Assembly: GCA_014621425.1 (NCBI GenBank) | Contig: JAANBB010000196.1 | Coordinates: 1 to 64,000 of the forward strand | DNA from: Cylindrodendrum hubeiense | Taxonomy: Eukaryota; Ascomycota; Sordariomycetes; Hypocreales; Nectriaceae | Reading direction: 5' to 3' | DNA length: 64,000 bases | Shown here: piece by piece, positions 49,396 through 61,385 of the stretch | Layout: each line of letters starts with the position of its first letter | Position numbering within the stretch: the first letter of the stretch is position 1 | Notes under the pieces: generated by a model | The model's input: only the letters and a program-made list of their open reading frames with translations | Database searches by the model: none | What the model was told of the DNA's origin: nothing | Position numbers and translations under genes: made by a program

Positions 49396-50238
49396 TGCCC
49401 CAACTTGAACGGCTGCACGGCACGTGAGACAATGCAAAACGGCTCCTTAAACCTTGGAATGGGAAATGTCTTTGCAGTTCAAATAAGCTGTGGTGGAACC
49501 ATACAATGTCAGGTGACTGCTGGAATGCTGCTAAGACCGCAGCACAAGCTCCATCGGGGAGCCGGGCCAGGGGAGAAAATAATTCAGCTACCTAGTAAGT
49601 TAACTGTACGTTAAAACTAGACAGAATTCAACAAGCCACATGCCTGTACTATTTTTATCCTTTGTGGAGTTTGTTTCGACTCATTGTCACCTGTTTCATC
49701 TGCACGGTAGTTGGGAGCCTTCGTATACTACAGATGCAACCCAGTTGCTCCACCTTCCTGCAAACTCCTGTCAATCATGCGACAATTGCTATTAATGTGC
49801 TTAAGAGAGAAAATGATTATGTCATATGGTTTCATTGCAAGCTGAACGTGGTCTTTATCCTCCGATCATGTCTTGTCCATTCCCTCCTGAGTAATTAAGA
49901 ATCCGCAAAACAGGCGAACCAATGAACCAGGGCCTCAATTCAGCACCATGTTGTTCTCAATTCCTCCCACTGCGTACTACGTGATGTATGAATGTTTAGC
50001 AGAGTTCCAGGATTGAAAGGCTAAATCAAGTAGGTCAATTACCCGCTCTGTATTTTGCCAATCAGACACTGTACACGCCGACATTTTGCGGCGGTGAGTC
50101 CATTTCTCAAAAAGCACCAAATCTCACTCCTCGATGTATTTCTCACTCACCCAACAGAGGTTTCGCGCAAAAAGCAAAGCGCTGATCTAACTTGCACTCA
50201 AGTGCATTTGTGAGAACAATCAAAAAGAAAATTTAAAC
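49396..50238. other. Intergenic upstream of Nramp gene
   Basis: Presumed promoter of the Nramp gene. No further gene seen. Confidence 0.4.
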
Positions 50239-50320
50239 CGACACAGGCCTGATTTGAACAGACGCCTCCGAAGAGATATGATTTCTAGTCATACGCATTA
50301 GACCACTCTGCCACTGTGCC
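50239..50320 (-). tRNA. tRNA-Ser (anticodon AGA)
   Basis: 82 nt on the minus strand fold as a complete class II tRNA. The acceptor stem is GGCACAG/CTGTGTC with one G-T pair and discriminator G. The D arm is GCA...TGC and the anticodon stem is TATGA/TCATA around loop CTAGAAA, anticodon AGA at 50286-50284. A long variable arm (CTC-TTCG-GAG) is typical of tRNA-Ser, and the T arm is GTCTG-TTCAAAT-CAGGC. No intron. Confidence 0.95.
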
Positions 50321-51394
50321 TTAAGATTGGTTTGATGGAAGAAGACCTCAAAGTTAGGCACTATGAGCCCTACGGATTTCTCAGTGCCTTCTCAAATCCG
50401 GCAAATGCTAACGATCGTAGATTCTTTTGTATGCGAGATGATCTAAGACATGCAGGAAATAAGTCGCAAATTTCTGGCGAAGCGCACGAATGCTATGGAT
50501 GTCCCACGACCCAAAACGCGATTTCGTCAGTACAGTCTGAAATGTGCTAAGACCACCTCGTCAAAGCTCCTCCAGCAGAGATACCCGTGGAGAGACACTG
50601 GTGGAGAAGCTCTGTCTAATATGAGACATGAGTAATTAGGCGCTTGGTTGGGGTAACATTCACCGCTAATTAGCTTTGAATGTCGCAGATCACTGACTGC
50701 TGAGACCCAATTCGCTTGGGTCACCTGAACCGTATGAAAGAGACTCATCACTTCGTGTTGTACGGCTTGCAACAGAAATAATGCCAAAAAATGAAAGTAA
50801 AATAACGATAATTCCCATAGGTGATTCAACCGTCCGGAATGTTCATTGTGATACGGTGTTTGCAACTTGTCGTGCATTTGCGACGGACGGGAGAGCGTGA
50901 CGTGCATGGCGCACAATCAGATGTGTATCAAGTGTGTCAACTGCGGGCAGAGACACTCAGTCGATTAGAAACAAGAAAGGGTTGTTACATAGGAAATATC
51001 CAAGCTATTCGCTCAATCACAGATGACTTGTTTGGCAGCTCTGCTCAATCTTAGTGTAAGACGTACTATGATAATCGTCATTCACCACCACTCAATCTCG
51101 CTCAGCAATAGTGAAGTGCTAGGAATCCTCCTCAATCAGAACCCGTTCTAAGAGTCAATAAGAAACATTGGCTTGTCTATCAAGTTTCCCTGATGCTGAG
51201 CAAATGAACAAGGTCGAATCTTTGTCAAAGGAAACACCAAGGATGATGCATCGTCACTTAGGTGTCCATGGATCACGAAACTGTGCTGAACCACATCCAT
51301 AAAATGCCTTGGATCTTTCCGCAATACCTCGCAGACTTTACGGACCAGTTCAAACACTTACTTGATATCACAAAACGCAGCCTCATACGTCAAC
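50321..51394. other. Intergenic, no gene seen
   Basis: Short frames only. A 129-codon minus-strand frame at 50527-50916 has no motif and is not supported. Confidence 0.35.
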
Positions 51395-51580
51395 ATGTGC
51401 CAGCTCTATCTCACGAGATGCGGTGCTTGCGGCCATGACATAAACTACAACAAAACAAATTGTGCAAAAGTCACATCGGGAAATCAAGCATGTGGCCAAG
51501 TCTATCCAAATATCCGTTACGTTCCATCGGCAAACTGCACCGCATGCGCGCAGAAGAAAAAGAGGATCTGGCTTTGCTAG
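51395..51580 (+). CDS. Small eight-cysteine protein A
   Basis: 61 residues from an ATG at 51395 (CAACATGTG). It begins MCQLYLTRCGACGH and has cysteines at 2, 9, 12, 23, 33, 48, 51 and 61, two of them in CxxC pairs (9/12 and 48/51). There is no signal peptide, since the second residue is Cys and the N-terminus is not hydrophobic, so it is more likely an intracellular zinc-binding mini-protein than a secreted disulfide-rich one. The C-terminus is basic (QKKKR) and ends in Cys. The first five cysteine positions match exactly those of the protein encoded at 54585-54782, 3.2 kb away on the same strand, which is the main reason for calling both genes. I do not recognise the family and propose no function beyond possible metal binding. 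Confidence 0.55.
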   Translation: MCQLYLTRCGACGHDINYNKTNCAKVTSGNQACGQVYPNIRYVPSANCTACAQKKKRIWLC

Positions 51581-54500
51581 TGCACAGCAGAAAAGGAAAA
51601 TGTCATCGATATCACGCCTATCACGCCCATCGCCATCAGGGGCAAGGGTGACGTACGCGTTTGGAGTCCGGAGGGAGCCATGAACATGCTCGGTGGAGTG
51701 GGGGAAGAAAAGCAGGATAATTTACTGCGAGAGGGCATTGATGCCGGCCGCGTGACATTGCCGGAGATGGTGGCGACCCGACAGAGGGGTTACCTCGGTG
51801 CCCAAGGACGATCGAGATCCAGTAGGTAGGCAAAGCATTCTCGAGTTATCACCGGTAACCGCATATCCGGGCGCCACGCGGGTCGTCGTAGTAGCACTAG
51901 GCGTGCATCTCAACTGCACCGTATGGGGAAGCAGCAGCGTTGGAAATAGGCAAGGCTGAAAACGCTGGAAAAAATCATCAGTGCTGAATAATGTGATCGA
52001 AATAGTGTCAGAGTGACGCAAATGGGCATTTCCGCTGCAGGACCCTTGCGGTGGTGGTTGTGGTGGTTGTGGTGGTTGTGGTGGTTGCAGCTGCATGCGC
52101 CGGTATGCAGGTATGCTGGCAAGCTGGCATAGAACCTTCTCGAGCGTGGCAGGCCGACTCAGTTTGGCTTCAAATATGACGTAGTCAATAAGGCTGTTCG
52201 AATGTTGCCGATCATTCTACAACCCCACTCCAGCTCCGGGAGCGGGACCCAGGTTGTCGGGTCCGACAAGAGAGGCCGGAGGACCCTCCAGAGATCGAGG
52301 AGTAAACCCTCCGCTTGTGGCGGAGGCGTAGAGGACCCTGGAAATCTTTCAACTAGCCCCCAGCACCGGGGGACGGCTGAGCCAATAGACCCTCATTATC
52401 CGGCTGCTCTGTTGTTTCGCACCGTTCCACTCTGGACAAGCCTCTCCGCCCCCGTTGAAATGGTGCCTGGCGGTGGAGCGGGAGCCTTTCTCCCACACCG
52501 CTTACGGTGCACAAAGCGCTTGTAGCGTTGTCCTGCCCCGCTGGTCCACACCTACCATGTCCTCAATTGTCCTTTTGAGACATACATGTTAGGATGCGTG
52601 CGTCGTGTGGCATCGAATACGGTCGAATTGTAGTCATTGTGGCCGGAGAGAAAGGCCCAAACTCGGCACGGTACCAGGGATCAAGTCACGGCATCGTCGA
52701 TCCTCCCCTCAGACGTGACTCGTATATAAAATGGCTGGATCCTTCAGCATGTGATGCATCACAATTCCGCCAACTTCTCGAAATTACCTCTCACCGTATC
52801 CAATAAGGCTCTCACCTCGGTCAGCAAGTTGGGAACCTGGCGGAGTTTCTAGGTGCATCTTCGAAACACCAGAAACGACCAGCTTTGACGCGGTTTCGTC
52901 GGTGCAATTCAGCGCTTTGTCTTTCGACAGACCCTGCATGGGAGAACTCAGAGACACGGGCAGCGCCACAGTGTGGCCCACCTCGTGGCTGTCTGGCTGT
53001 CTGGCTGAGGCGCCACCGGACAACGGCCGGCCACTAATATCTCATTGCGAGGGATGCGTATAATCAATGGTTTGTTCTCGAATGCCCTCCGATCCCCATG
53101 ACATTTCCTCGCAGCTAGGTCCACCGTCGCGATCGAAGGGATGCGGCCCTAGCCAAGCTCGGGGTCGAGACCGGTAGCGTTCAACGCCCAGTTCTGTCTA
53201 GTGATGCGGCTGAGGCTCCGGGAACTTTGGCTGGACCCTGCTCCGGGGGTTGCTTCAAGGGCCATCAAGCTGGCTCCTCCAAGTCGGGATTGTCCCTTGA
53301 AAACTGTAATAGCCTGGTTCAATTGCAAATGCGTGTGCATAGTCCCGGCTCTACCCCGCGAACCGGACATCCGCGTATCCCGGTCTCGGCGTTAGCTTCG
53401 GGTCGTGAAAGTGAACGCACGAACGGAGTTCCGACACAGGTTTGCATAGGCCGCCGGCTGTGGCGACCCGTAGGCAAAATGGTCCATCGCAGACATGGTG
53501 CGTCCCAAATCATGCCGAGAACCCTGACGGCGACCTCCGAACGCAACAAGTCTCCGGGATACAAGCCGGGGCGTAGCACTCAGCCAGTTTCTCCGAAGAC
53601 AATACCTCGAACCTCCGGACTGAAAGACGTGATACGCTGCGCTAACGGCGCCCGTTCGAGGGGCCGTACCGAACAACATGTCAACCGACTGGAGTGTGAG
53701 CCATGCACGCTGCCAGCACTAGCGGTTGAGCATAGGTGTGGCGTAGAAAGACACCCTCCTGGCTCTTGGTACACCCGGACACAGGCGCTCCCCTCGGCGC
53801 CATTCGAAGCCGGTTCCAAAAACTCTCGAATTGCCAACCCCCGATCAGCCATCATATGCAAGCCGCTGAAGCCAGTTCCGAGAGGGCGAGATGGGAGGAA
53901 TCAAGCTGGACCCTCGGAACAGTAAGAAAAGCGGACCCCTTTACGCTCGCTTCCTTTTGTAAGCGCCGCAGTGCCCCCCCCCCGCCTATCAGGCGGGTCA
54001 AGGAGCAAATGCTCCGGCTCCTGGACTCCTGACCCGAATTGGATCAGACATTGTTTGACCAGCAGAGCCACTTGCGGACGCACAAGATTTTGTCCTTTAT
54101 TCAAAATGGCTCGTTGTCGCATGCTCTGCTCCGCCGGAGTGGTGGTGTCATCCACCTGTCATCATGTCTCTCTTTCGCCACGAGGCCGCTTAGCCTGACA
54201 TATTGGGGGGTAGGTGTCCAACTGTACTGTACATGCTTGGCCTTGGACACGATTAAGCTCCGGTTGGGATCCTTGTCTGAGGTGGCAACCCCCCTCGGCC
54301 CTGTTGCTCCATATAGGGAACAGGACACTCGGCAGCGCCACATCCTTTATATTAGCCATATCCGACCATCTCGACTTACAAGTTGCAACAACAGCCTACC
54401 ACAGCCAGCCTACCACAGGCTTGCCCAAGAGCATCAAGTAGTGCCAGCATTGTCTTTTCTTTTAGCTTTTAGAGTCGGGCCCAATCGTCCATGTCGTTGG

Positions 54501-54584
54501 TGCAGGGATATCTTTCTCTCTACACCAGCCGTCACCACGCATCAGTCTTCGAAGCTTGTTGACGAACACCCGAGCTCACGATAA
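51581..54584. other. GC-rich stretch without a supportable gene
   Basis: About 3 kb between the two eight-cysteine genes. From 53.2 to 53.9 kb long frames are open on both strands (up to 232 codons on plus), but their residues look like random translation of GC-rich DNA, with no motif or exon structure. A GGTTGTGGT-type microsatellite at 52051-52088 is listed separately. Confidence 0.4.
52051..52088. repeat. GTGGTGGTT-type microsatellite
   Basis: About four copies of a 9-bp unit built from GGT and TGT triplets. It lies in a non-coding context. Confidence 0.8.
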
Positions 54585-54782
54585 ATGTGCAAGCAGCATA
54601 CGGCCGAATGCCAGGTCTGCGGAAAAGAGTATCTCATTTATGTTGAGTTCTGTCACGAGTTCCATCCTCCGCTGCTCATCTGTCCGCGGGGGATGCTGGT
54701 TGTTCGTGATGGCATGCGGGAAGGACAATGCCCGAGTCCAATCTGCCCCAACAGTTTGAGAGGGGGCTGCCGGGTCATGTAA
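54585..54782 (+). CDS. Small eight-cysteine protein B
   Basis: 65 residues from an ATG at 54585. It begins MCKQHTAECQVCGK and has cysteines at 2, 9, 12, 23, 33, 49, 54 and 62. The first five are at the same positions as in protein A at 51395, and the last three are close (48, 51 and 61 there). Both begin Met-Cys and share CxxCG at 9-13. The residues between the cysteines otherwise differ widely, so this is an old relationship rather than a fresh tandem copy. No signal peptide or membrane segment is seen. The gene converges on the NAD(P)H-hydrate epimerase gene, with 82 bases between the stop codons. A minus-strand open frame over the same bases (54576-54851) has one hydrophobic stretch and is judged a shadow. 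Function is unknown; zinc binding is a guess. Confidence 0.55.
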   Translation: MCKQHTAECQVCGKEYLIYVEFCHEFHPPLLICPRGMLVVRDGMREGQCPSPICPNSLRGGCRVM

Positions 54783-54864
54783 TACCATCCAAAGGAAAAC
54801 CAACAACAAGGTTACCAATAGTGGCGCGATCCAACCTCGACTCTCCGACATTCCTTCTTAGGCC

Positions 54865-56193
54865 TCAAAGCTTCTGCCCAGTCGACCCAACCTCAACAAC
54901 TTGGTCGATGCCTTCATACTCGGGAACCTCAAAGTTGTACTTTTTGGCCATGGACGGAGAAACAAAGCTGTGTTGGAGTTAGTCACAGTCGACCGGAGAC
55001 ACAGACAGTGGTATGTACCGTCCACCAACGAAATGGCGCCCCTTGAAGTGCTGCACCAGCGGTTTTGGTGCAGTTAGGCTGACAAGTGCTGCAGGCATGA
55101 AGGAACTCCCCAGGCCAGATTGCGGGGGGCCATTTTCGATATCCCAGGATGAGGGTGCGTCCACTGACATAACCGGCAACTTTGTCTCTTGAAGAGCCTG
55201 GATCACGGCAGGGAACGGCTCGCGGACCTCGCCGGAAAAGCTGAATCCTGATGGGGGTCAGCAATGTTGCCACTGGAAGGAACGATCACGAACCGAAAAT
55301 TGCATCCACGATCTGGTCTGTTGAGCTCATTGCTGACAAGAAATCGTCCACGAAAGGGACTTCAAGGTCTTCTAATTGTTTTGCGAGGCGCTACACACAC
55401 GATCAGCAGCCGTTATGTTTTGGATGCACATGGGAGATAAAGGGGGCGTCGTTAGACGAAGGACGGAGGCAGGGCCATGGAGGGTCCGGGGATACCGCTA
55501 CTGCCATCGACAACTCCGAGGAATAACAGGAAACACACGACGAGAAACAATCCTAGAAACAATACATCCACTGGACTATCCGGAGCTCACGCGCAGTGTC
55601 AGACTTCTAACTGCGGCCGAGGCCCGTTGTGTGAAGAAGGTGAATGACACGAGAGTGTAAGACTTACCTGGTAGAGATCATTCTTGCTTCGCTTTGGGTA
55701 AAACACGGCCGGACTGTATCCATAGTGGTGGAGGTGACGAGCGGCCACCAGTCCATCACCTCCTACCGGAGAGTCAGTACGAGGACCAAGACATGCGGTA
55801 TCTGTCTAGGGCTGCTGATCTTACCGTTGTTCCCTGGGCCGCACGCCACGAGGACCCGACGGCCTTGACTCGGGGGCTGAAAACGATATACTAATTATCC
55901 CGCTGGTCAGTAATGTCCCAAGGACGCCCAAAGATCTCAAGGATCCCGTCTCGGTAAGTAGTCATGAATAGATCTCGAACGTAGAGGATAACCCACCTGC
56001 CTGTGAGACGGAAAGACCCGCTAGCTCCATGAGCTGATCGATGGAAAATGCCCCAGTGCTCATGAGCTCTAGATCTAGAGCAGCAGCCGCCTTAGCTCCA
56101 AGTGTCTGAAGTTGGATGTCAGTTGGCTCAGTACATGGCCACTAACAACATCTAGGCCTCAGTAGTGTAGCAGATCCGTACCTTGATCGCCAT
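54865..56193 (-). CDS. NAD(P)H-hydrate epimerase (YjeF_N / AIBP-like)
   Basis: Seven exons, 56193-56182, 56105-55997, 55890-55825, 55762-55668, 55390-55294, 55247-55019 and 54967-54865, join in frame to 236 residues, the usual size. The first coding exon is only 12 nt. The fold is the YjeF N-terminal Rossmann-like domain. Visible are [15 protein letters not shown] (residues 58-72), the substrate-binding loop, then [16 protein letters not shown] and [16 protein letters not shown], with the conserved Asp of the active site, and a C-terminal [16 protein letters not shown] block. The enzyme interconverts R and S epimers of hydrated NADH/NADPH so that the partner dehydratase can repair both; in fungi it is cytosolic or mitochondrial. 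Its start lies 329 bases from the divergent mitochondrial S16 gene, so the two probably share a promoter region. Confidence 0.93.
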
Positions 56194-56522
56194 TATTAAA
56201 TGACTCTTGATGTTTTGTATAGATCTTTGAAATTCGTGATGGTTTTTTCAGACGCAATTACGGTCGTACAAGTGGTGCAAAGGGAGTGTGGCCGTCGTTG
56301 TTGCTTGTTGGATCAGCGCTATAGAACGATCTCGCCGAAGCACAGTGCATCCGGGGTTGAGGGACGGAGGATAGGCCCCATCCAACCACGCTGATTGGCT
56401 GGCGCGGTAAAACCCAAGCTCCGCTCCGAGTCGAAATTATCCACCATCGGCATGCAACACAACAGCTTCAACGGTGGTGTCGCCAATTGCAAGATCTCGC
56501 CCATTCCTCACCAATTGCCGCC

Positions 56523-56952
56523 ATGGTCGTCAAGATCCGTCTCGCCCGCTTCGGGCGCCGCAATGCGCCTATCTACAACATTGTCGTTGCCCACGCCAGG
56601 TACGCCCTCCCGCTCCCGCTCCCCCGAAGCCACCGATTCCTTGATCGCACGACACAGTTCCTCGAATGCTAACACCCCACGCAGGACGGCACGCAACTCC
56701 CGCCCCCTCGAGGTCATTGGCACATACGATCCCATCCCCAGGGCCGACCCCTACGACAACTCCGGCAAGCTCCACAAGGACATCCAGCTCGACCCGTTCC
56801 GAGCACGCTACTGGATCGGTGTGGGCGCTCAGCCGACGGACACGGCGTGGCGATTGCTCTCCATGGTGGGAATTGTGCCCAAGAAGGAGTTTGGCCCCAA
56901 GAAGGAACAGGGCACCAAGACCTTGACGACGAGTTTTGCGCAAGTACGATAA
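56523..56952 (+). CDS. Mitochondrial small-subunit ribosomal protein S16
   Basis: Two exons, 56523-56599 and 56685-56952, give 114 residues. The intron is GTACGC...CACGCAG, 85 nt, with the split Arg codon typical of this gene. It opens with [25 protein letters not shown], the conserved start of bacterial-type S16, followed by [17 protein letters not shown] and the [23 protein letters not shown] block near residues 68-90. Such S16 proteins bind helices of the small-subunit rRNA in the 5' domain and are needed for mitoribosome assembly. There is no long cleavable presequence; the basic N-terminus may suffice for import, as in other fungal S16 proteins. It converges on the AVT-type transporter gene to its right and diverges from the epimerase gene to its left. 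Confidence 0.94.
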
Positions 56953-57410
56953 AGAGGACGGGGTGGGGCGCTTGCTTGGAACACGCGAGGTGTATGATAT
57001 GAACAAAGCATTTCAAGGCGTTGACTTGGGTATGATGCATGCGGAGGCTTCGAGCGGAACCAGCAGCATCTGATGACCAGACTGAAGAGATGGGTCCCAA
57101 GATACTATTGTGACTGTTGACATCAGTCATGTGGAGACATTCTCCTCGGCAACTGTACAATACTGCGCTGGAGGCCGAGATCCGGCTTGTTAAGAAACAG
57201 GGCGTATCTGAATGAGAAATTGGATGTCACGATTAGACATTTATATTGAAACGTGTATCCAAATGCAATGTCTAACTTAAACGCCAAGCCTATCTGGAAA
57301 GCGACTACAAACTCGCTGTCAGAACTCCTCGTATGCCACCATGAACAGTCTCATAGCCAACATGCATATACTCTTCTCCGATTCGGCCGTCATAAAAAAT
57401 AAAAGTAAGT

Positions 57411-59230
57411 CTAGTGAGTGACAGAAAAGAAAATGTTAAGGGCCAAGCACACGGCCATCACCACCATTCCGTATATTGCAAGCGCGAGTGATAGGCGTCG
57501 TAGATGGGCATGATGGATGTGCTCAAGATCCCATCGCCACTTCTTCCGCCAGCGCCACGAGTTGGGAGCGTTATGCGCGCTGAGGTTGCTCGCGATGCTC
57601 GCAATGCTCGTGGCACTGCGAATGCTGATAGTGCTTTGAGCGAGACCGGCAGACTCCTCAACATCAGATGAGGAATCCTCGTCAATATCATCGTCTTCCT
57701 TAACCAAGCGCTGATGATAAATGCTGTCTGGGTCACTAATCTTGTAGTAGAAAAGACCTGGAAGGATGAAGCTAATTGATGTCGATCCAGTACTGCCAAC
57801 AAAGGCCAGCACACGGGCTAGGCTGGTTACCGATAAGGCGGTAAAATATGCCAGTATCAGGATAAAAGTGGTAATCACAGCAAAGCGGAGGTCAGACATA
57901 GAACCTCCTCCATGGTCACCTCGTGGTGCGGCAGCTGTAGTCAAGAGTGGCGCTGCTGTTCGTCCGTGGGCCGGCTGGGAGCGGTTAGGTCGCCACTTCA
58001 AGACAGCGTCGAGCGAAGCACGACACGGATGAACTTGTAGCGGTACAGAAAATGTGACTAGAACGACAATAGCCGCCTTGCCAATGGTCGACGCAAATCC
58101 AGTAGGGTCTGTGACATATTAGCATCACTCTGAAGGTAGCGAAGGACAGGTGACGTACACATAGAGACAATGTTCCCAACGACGGCATTGCCGAAAGTGA
58201 TGTAACCGGTAATAGCTACCAAGGTGTAAATAGAGGCAGCGGAGCCGATGCTTATCCCGATAACCCCAATGATGCTAGAGGGGGAGTTGTCCTTGAGCTC
58301 GTTCAGGATTGAGAACATCTATCACAGTTTAGCCAAGATCGATAGGAGCAGAGATGGACGGAACTAACGTTTTGGTGGCAGGTATAAGCAAACACTACGA
58401 CTGGCAGGGCGCTGAACATCTCAACAGCTCCTCCCCACTGGATGACCCGAATGCTACGGGAGTCGGCGTGCTTGTCGACTGCAAAATGATAGACGACCAA
58501 GACAATGAGGTACCCAATTGAGACAAGAGCCACAAGGCTAGTGTACTTGAGCGAATCAAGTCTTCGCAAGAAGCTCAGGGGAATAATAAGGAGCATAAAT
58601 GCCGTGATCCAAAAATTTCGGTCAACCAAAAAGGGGATCTCAGCGGCTCGGCTTGCGAAGCCGAGAACAACGCCAGGCATCAAATCGCCGATGATGATCA
58701 TGTATGAAACGCCCACACCAAAGCATTTGACGGCAATTGCCGCATCGAATATGACGGCCGCGTTGGGGTATGTGATTTGCGACAGCGCAAAGAAAGAGGC
58801 AGTTCCACGATCGAGATATCGGGCGCATCGAGACTGGAGGTAGAGACCGAAGGCGGAGGTGATGCCGGACCAAACGATCATCAAGACACCAAGCATGATG
58901 CCCATGTGGGACATGACCGAGGGCATGGCAAGCGTACCAGCACCAACAACTGTGTGGCTATGTCAGTATGCCGCTGCCTTCGCAGGGGACGCACTTGGGG
59001 ACGCACTCGTATTCAGCAGATTGACCACACTGCTCATGGTGGTGGCCTGGCCCCCTTGGCCCCCATCCTTGTGTCCGCGGTGTCGAGTTCTACGAGGGAA
59101 ATCTGGTCAGTATAACGAGCGGCAAGCCAGGCGACTCTGGCGATTGACTGGCCGTGTCTTACCTAGACATGACGCCGGCACTTCTCGTGTTAGAGGCGTT
59201 TCCATCAGATATGGTCGAGTAGGTCGTCAT
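57411..59230 (-). CDS. Vacuolar amino-acid transporter (AVT/SLC38 type)
   Basis: Five exons, 59230-59163, 59089-59007, 58949-58369, 58318-58159 and 58108-57411, join in frame to 529 residues. A short Ser/Thr-rich N-terminus leads to NLLNTIVGAGTLAMPSVM, the signature of the first helix in the AAAP (amino acid/auxin permease) family. About ten further hydrophobic segments follow, including FGVGVSYMIIIGDLMPG and the YTCHQNMFSI block, where the exon 3/4 boundary falls. A long acidic Ser-rich loop (EDDDIDEDSSSDVEE) sits near the C-terminus before the last helix. Fungal AVT5/6/7-type proteins export amino acids from the vacuole by proton antiport. The start is the first ATG that joins to the signature helix; an in-frame upstream ATG at 59419 would add a Pro/Arg-rich extension that looks like 5' leader. 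Confidence 0.9.
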
Positions 59231-60183
59231 AGCACGGCGCAGGGGTGCTCGTGGAAACCGTCGCGGATTCGGCTTCGACAACAAGAGGTGCAAGTGAACA
59301 CTTCGGGGTCGACTCTTGCGTCTGCGTCTGCGTCCTGGGTTGGCAGAGGCTGGGTTGGCAAAGGAAATGGTCGGAAAGGTTGTCGGGGAGGGTGAGGGGA
59401 GGCCGACAGATGGCGTCAACAGGCGTAGTTAGTGTCGTGCTGTTCCACTGCACCAGTGCACCGTCCCGCGGCACCGAGGCCACAGAGAGTCGGTCGTCGG
59501 GTCGCGAAGGGCTTGTGAAGCGAGTCGCAGGTCGGTATGTGGCGAGTTGTGGTGGTTGAGGGAGGATGAAGAAGGACAGCCAGTGCTGGTCAGGAGACGA
59601 TGCTGCGCCTTGGCGGAATTCCTGCTTCTGGGCCGCGATCCTTTGATGACCAGCCAGCCAGCGGCTGCGGTCTGCGGGGCCGCCGAGCACAGGCCTTCGT
59701 GGGCACGCGCTGACACGCTGACAACGCTGACGCTACGGGAACATGTCCTCCTGGAGGGCCAATCAGAGCGCTACCGCTGTTCGCAGCCTTGGGGAAGCCG
59801 CCATCGCTCCAGGGGAGCCGGCTGGAACAATAGCGACTGGTTACAGGCGGCTGGCTGGCTACTACAGGCGGCCGGCTCTGGTGGCCTGTAACAAATCCGT
59901 ACACACTACGCTTCAGGCACACGCCGTCCGTGATTGCGCCGCCAGGGATCAACGGCCCCATCATCCATGCCAATGCCCCAGCTTCATCTGCGACAACCCG
60001 CCATGGCTCCACTCGTCTCGCTCTCTTGTTCATGATATTGACAAACTTCCTGACCCCCCCGCTCCTGCCCTTGCCGCCCGCCTCTCCCGCAACCTTGGCA
60101 TCTTTGTCATCCAGTCTGTCGGTCAATCCAACCCGCCTTTCGACAGGCCAACAGCTACGCACGCTGCCACCAACGTCGCCGCC

Positions 60184-60839
60184 ATGGACCAGACGACTCT
60201 CTCCACGCTCGACCTCCTCGAGTCGCGCCTCATGCGCGTCGAGCATCTTCTCTACGGCCAGACCGTGTCGCCCTCCCTCGCACAGGACTACTCCGCCGTC
60301 GAAAAGATTGGCGACCTCGAGAAACGCTTCTCCATCTTGACCTCCAAAATCCGCGTCTACGGCGAGCTCCTCAGGATCTGTACGCCCCCAGCATCGATGC
60401 CCCTCCATCTCGACCTCATACTCAATTTGTCGCAGATAAATCACACCCCGACTTCTTTCATACCGCCGACCCCTCCGATCCTCCGTCCCAGCTCTCCATC
60501 GATGCCGTCCAGTCTATCGTCCTCGCCTCCGCCTCCTCATTTCCATCCACACTCTCCTCCTTGACTGCAATCAAGGACAGCCCGATCCCCGATCCCGCCG
60601 AGAGCACCACCCTTATCGTATTAGGGGACCGCATGAAGGCAATTGAGGCGACTCAGGTTGCCCAGGTAGCCGAGATGGCCGATTTACGAAGACGAAGCGA
60701 GAGAATCATCCGATCCTGGTACGAGAGCGGAGTCCTCAACAACTCCAGTGTCATGGCCGATCTGGAATCTCGGGTAGAACTCGCCGAGCGACAAGTCAGG
60801 AGAGCAGAGAGGGAGCTGGATGAGGAAGACGACTTATGA
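60184..60839 (+). CDS. Probable dynactin p24 / RO-10-like subunit
   Basis: Two exons, 60184-60379 and 60436-60839, join across a 56-nt intron (GTACGC...CGCAG) to 199 residues. The start ATG has a GCCGCCATGG context; the frame is open further upstream but the residues there look untranslated. The N-terminus LDLLESRLMRVEHLLYG with a heptad pattern, the middle LEKRFSILTSKIRVYGELLRIYKSHPDFF, and a C-terminal long charged helix (residues about 145-199, ERQVRRAERELDEEDDL) resemble the dynactin p22/p24 (DCTN3, Neurospora RO-10) group, which helps build the shoulder of dynactin for dynein-driven nuclear migration. I assign it from overall shape and the N-terminal pattern, not from a unique motif, so another coiled-coil protein is possible. 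It is divergent from the AVT-type gene. Confidence 0.55.
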
Positions 60840-61385
60840 AACATTTAACCCTACACGGTTGAATTAGAGTCTATGTCTGCTATACCCCAAAGGAAAGAAG
60901 AGAAAGAATGCACGCAGGCCGTGGTTCCTACAAGCTTCAAATGATGCTCCTCATACAGCCAAAATGTCCCAGCAGTATGGAGAATGCGGCCGTAATGAGC
61001 CAATCCTACAGAGCCCGCATAACTGCAAACCATGATGAATGCGGGTGTCTATGAGAGACATGACGCCTTTGATGGTTCATGCGTTGTCAATGCGACAGAA
61101 GTTGAGACACATTCCAGGTCACCAGATCAATAATTAGTTTCCAACAATAGACATGAAGGCAGATGATACCCAAATGTATTACCTAACTAAATCTCTCCCT
61201 CCCTATTTAAACGACTTTGAAATTATGCATTCGTCCTCCACTTTCCGATATCGCTTCCCACTACCGAGCAGCCGACTCATCCTGGACGCATCTGATAGAA
61301 CACGCATGTGAATGCATGTGCACCGATTGCCTGTCATGCGGAGCCTGTATGTATGAGATTATCAGACCGGAACGCATCAACTCAT
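60840..61385. other. Intergenic between dynactin-like gene and tRNA-Tyr
   Basis: 3' UTR of the preceding gene and spacer. No gene seen. Confidence 0.4.

Noticed and set aside
53227..53925. 232-codon plus-strand open frame in GC-rich DNA
   Set aside because: Overlapping long frames exist on the opposite strand as well, which is typical of GC-rich non-coding DNA. The residues show no domain or secondary-structure pattern.
54576..54851. 91-codon minus-strand frame with one hydrophobic segment
   Set aside because: It overlaps the plus-strand eight-cysteine frame, whose cysteine spacing is matched by a second gene nearby, so the plus strand is preferred.
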